From Bacteroidales bacterium (GTDB lineage Bacteria > Bacteroidota > Bacteroidia > Bacteroidales > UBA12077): DNA of 8,561 nt. This document shows, one piece after another, positions 8,041 to 8,561 of the stretch. A program made the translations under genes and the position numbers. Position 1 is the stretch's first letter; the number at the start of each line of letters is the position of its first letter. The notes under the pieces were generated by a model, which was not told where the DNA came from, did no database searches, and worked only from the letters and a program-made list of their open reading frames with translations. Location of the stretch: NCBI GenBank assembly GCA_030635365.1, contig DAOVYZ010000119.1, forward strand, positions 1 to 8,561. Reading direction: 5' to 3'.

Positions 8041-8400
8041 ATGTCATGCTGAGTTTATCGAAGCATAAGTTTGAAAACGATCGAAAGTATGTTAAAACAA
8101 TTTGCGGCTAACCCATGCACTTTGATTATATCCTCAAGCCGGACTGGCTTTTACTTTTTTCATTGATAAAAAAGTAAACAAAAAATCTAGGCAAAACAAT
8201 GCTTCAACGCGCTGGACTTGCGATTGTGTGTTTGAAACCATGGCAAGTACTAAATCGAAACTATGTGCCATCAGTCCAGCTATTTCTGCTTTAGTTCCAG
8301 TCCTACGCCAACGCATGGCTCGCCGTTTTGCCTTTCCAACTCTCATTTCAAATCCTTCCCACAACCTGGCTCAATTGCCCTCTAAAACTATGGAATAGCT
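8041..8400. repeat. Probable dispersed intergenic repeat, composite and hairpin-rich
   Basis: The stretch opens with GTCATGCTGAGTTTATCGAA followed by GCAT (8043-8066). This resembles a short palindromic repeat I recall as common between Bacteroidota genes; the outer pairing here looks decayed. From about 8135 a second module follows: an 11-bp-stem hairpin (8150-8178), then GCTGGACT (8211-8218), whose reverse complement AGTCCAGC lies at 8273-8280, and the nested pair ACTTGC (8216-8221) / GCAAGT (8243-8248). G+C content is visibly higher than in the surrounding intergenic DNA. Both strands are open over the same ground (+ strand about 8126-8398; - strand 8134-8364), yet neither translation resembles a folded protein. 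Boundaries are estimates, and a second copy is needed to prove a repeat. Confidence 0.5.
8150..8178. repeat. 11-bp-stem inverted repeat inside the repeat-like region
   Basis: TTTACTTTTTT (8150-8160) and AAAAAAGTAAA (8168-8178) are exact reverse complements separated by the 7-base loop CATTGAT. The stem is nearly all A/T, so it is not a strong terminator. I recall this T-rich/A-rich hairpin as a recurrent mark of Bacteroidota intergenic repeats, without having been able to search for it. Confidence 0.7.
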
Positions 8401-8487
8401 TCCTTCACGCATTACAAGCCGTCCCGAATTCTAAGACTAAAACAAGCAATTCGATTATAAATTGTTAATATTTTTATTTATTCAAAC

Positions 8488-8545
8488 AACACCTTGTGCT
8501 TACACTTAGCCTGCTTTTCTTAATTTAACATAAGGTGTTTTTCTA
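8488..8545 (+). terminator. Terminator- or attenuator-like inverted repeat at the right edge
   Basis: AACACCTTGTG (8488-8498) pairs with CATAAGGTGTT (8529-8539) over 11 positions including one G·T, around a 30-base interior. The right arm runs directly into TTT, giving a five-T run at 8538-8542 that continues as CTATTT, as expected of a + strand intrinsic terminator with a large loop. No gene ends just before it, so it may instead belong to the leader of a gene starting beyond the window. The long loop makes a strong call unsafe. Confidence 0.4.
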
Positions 8546-8561
8546 TTTATAACTGCAAATG

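Larger units (their letters stand above)
7894..8561. other. Gene-free 3' region with hairpins and repeat-like DNA
   Basis: No convincing gene is seen in these 668 bp. The first ~145 bp are A/T-rich and hold two hairpins (7912-7934, 7997-8017) and a 12-bp palindrome ACTAATATTAGT (7976-7987). From about 8041 to 8400 the base composition becomes noticeably richer in G+C, with several inverted repeats and long open frames on both strands at once. After about 8430 it returns to A/T-rich sequence and ends in another inverted repeat. No tRNA or rRNA was recognised. Confidence 0.8.

Noticed and set aside
8134..8364. A 76-codon open frame on the minus strand
   Set aside because: It lies wholly within the repeat-like, hairpin-rich stretch. 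Its product is arginine-rich and low in recognisable structure, and the other strand is equally open there. It is more likely a spurious reading of a non-coding repeat.
8240..8398. A 52-codon + strand frame starting at ATG 8240
   Set aside because: It overlaps the minus-strand frame in the same repeat, has no ribosome-binding or promoter signal, and the translation resembles no family I know.

Overview
The window looks like ordinary chromosome from a low-GC member of the Bacteroidota, probably a Bacteroidales-like lineage. Three things point there. The encoded proteins have the character of that phylum. None of the three visible gene starts has a Shine-Dalgarno sequence; the leaders are simply A/T-rich. 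At least one promoter matches the Bacteroidota housekeeping pattern TTTG-N19-TAnnTTTG exactly (upstream of the TPR gene). The genus cannot be read from this sequence.

Layout, left to right. (1) A 5'-truncated rimO (+), coding for the ribosomal protein S12 methylthiotransferase, runs to 1121. (2) A complete clpC (-), the AAA+ unfoldase of the ClpCP protease, lies convergent to it across an 84-bp gap with no clear terminator. (3) A 359-bp divergent promoter region (3762-4120) holds a 23-bp palindrome and promoter-like motifs facing both ways. (4) gyrA (+), DNA gyrase subunit A, is complete. (5) A gene for an exported TPR-repeat protein (+) starts about 100 bp later from its own promoter. (6) A hairpin terminator closes this block. 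(7) The last ~670 bp hold no convincing gene. They contain a second terminator-like hairpin, a locally GC-richer hairpin-rich stretch that looks like a dispersed intergenic repeat, and a final inverted repeat followed by a T-run at the right edge.

The genes serve general housekeeping: translation fidelity (RimO), protein quality control (ClpC), DNA topology (GyrA) and an envelope protein of unknown role (TPR). They do not form one pathway. I found no phage, CRISPR, toxin-antitoxin, transposase, defence or biosynthetic system. The parts most worth a second look are non-coding: the palindrome between clpC and gyrA, and the composite repeat-like region at the right end.
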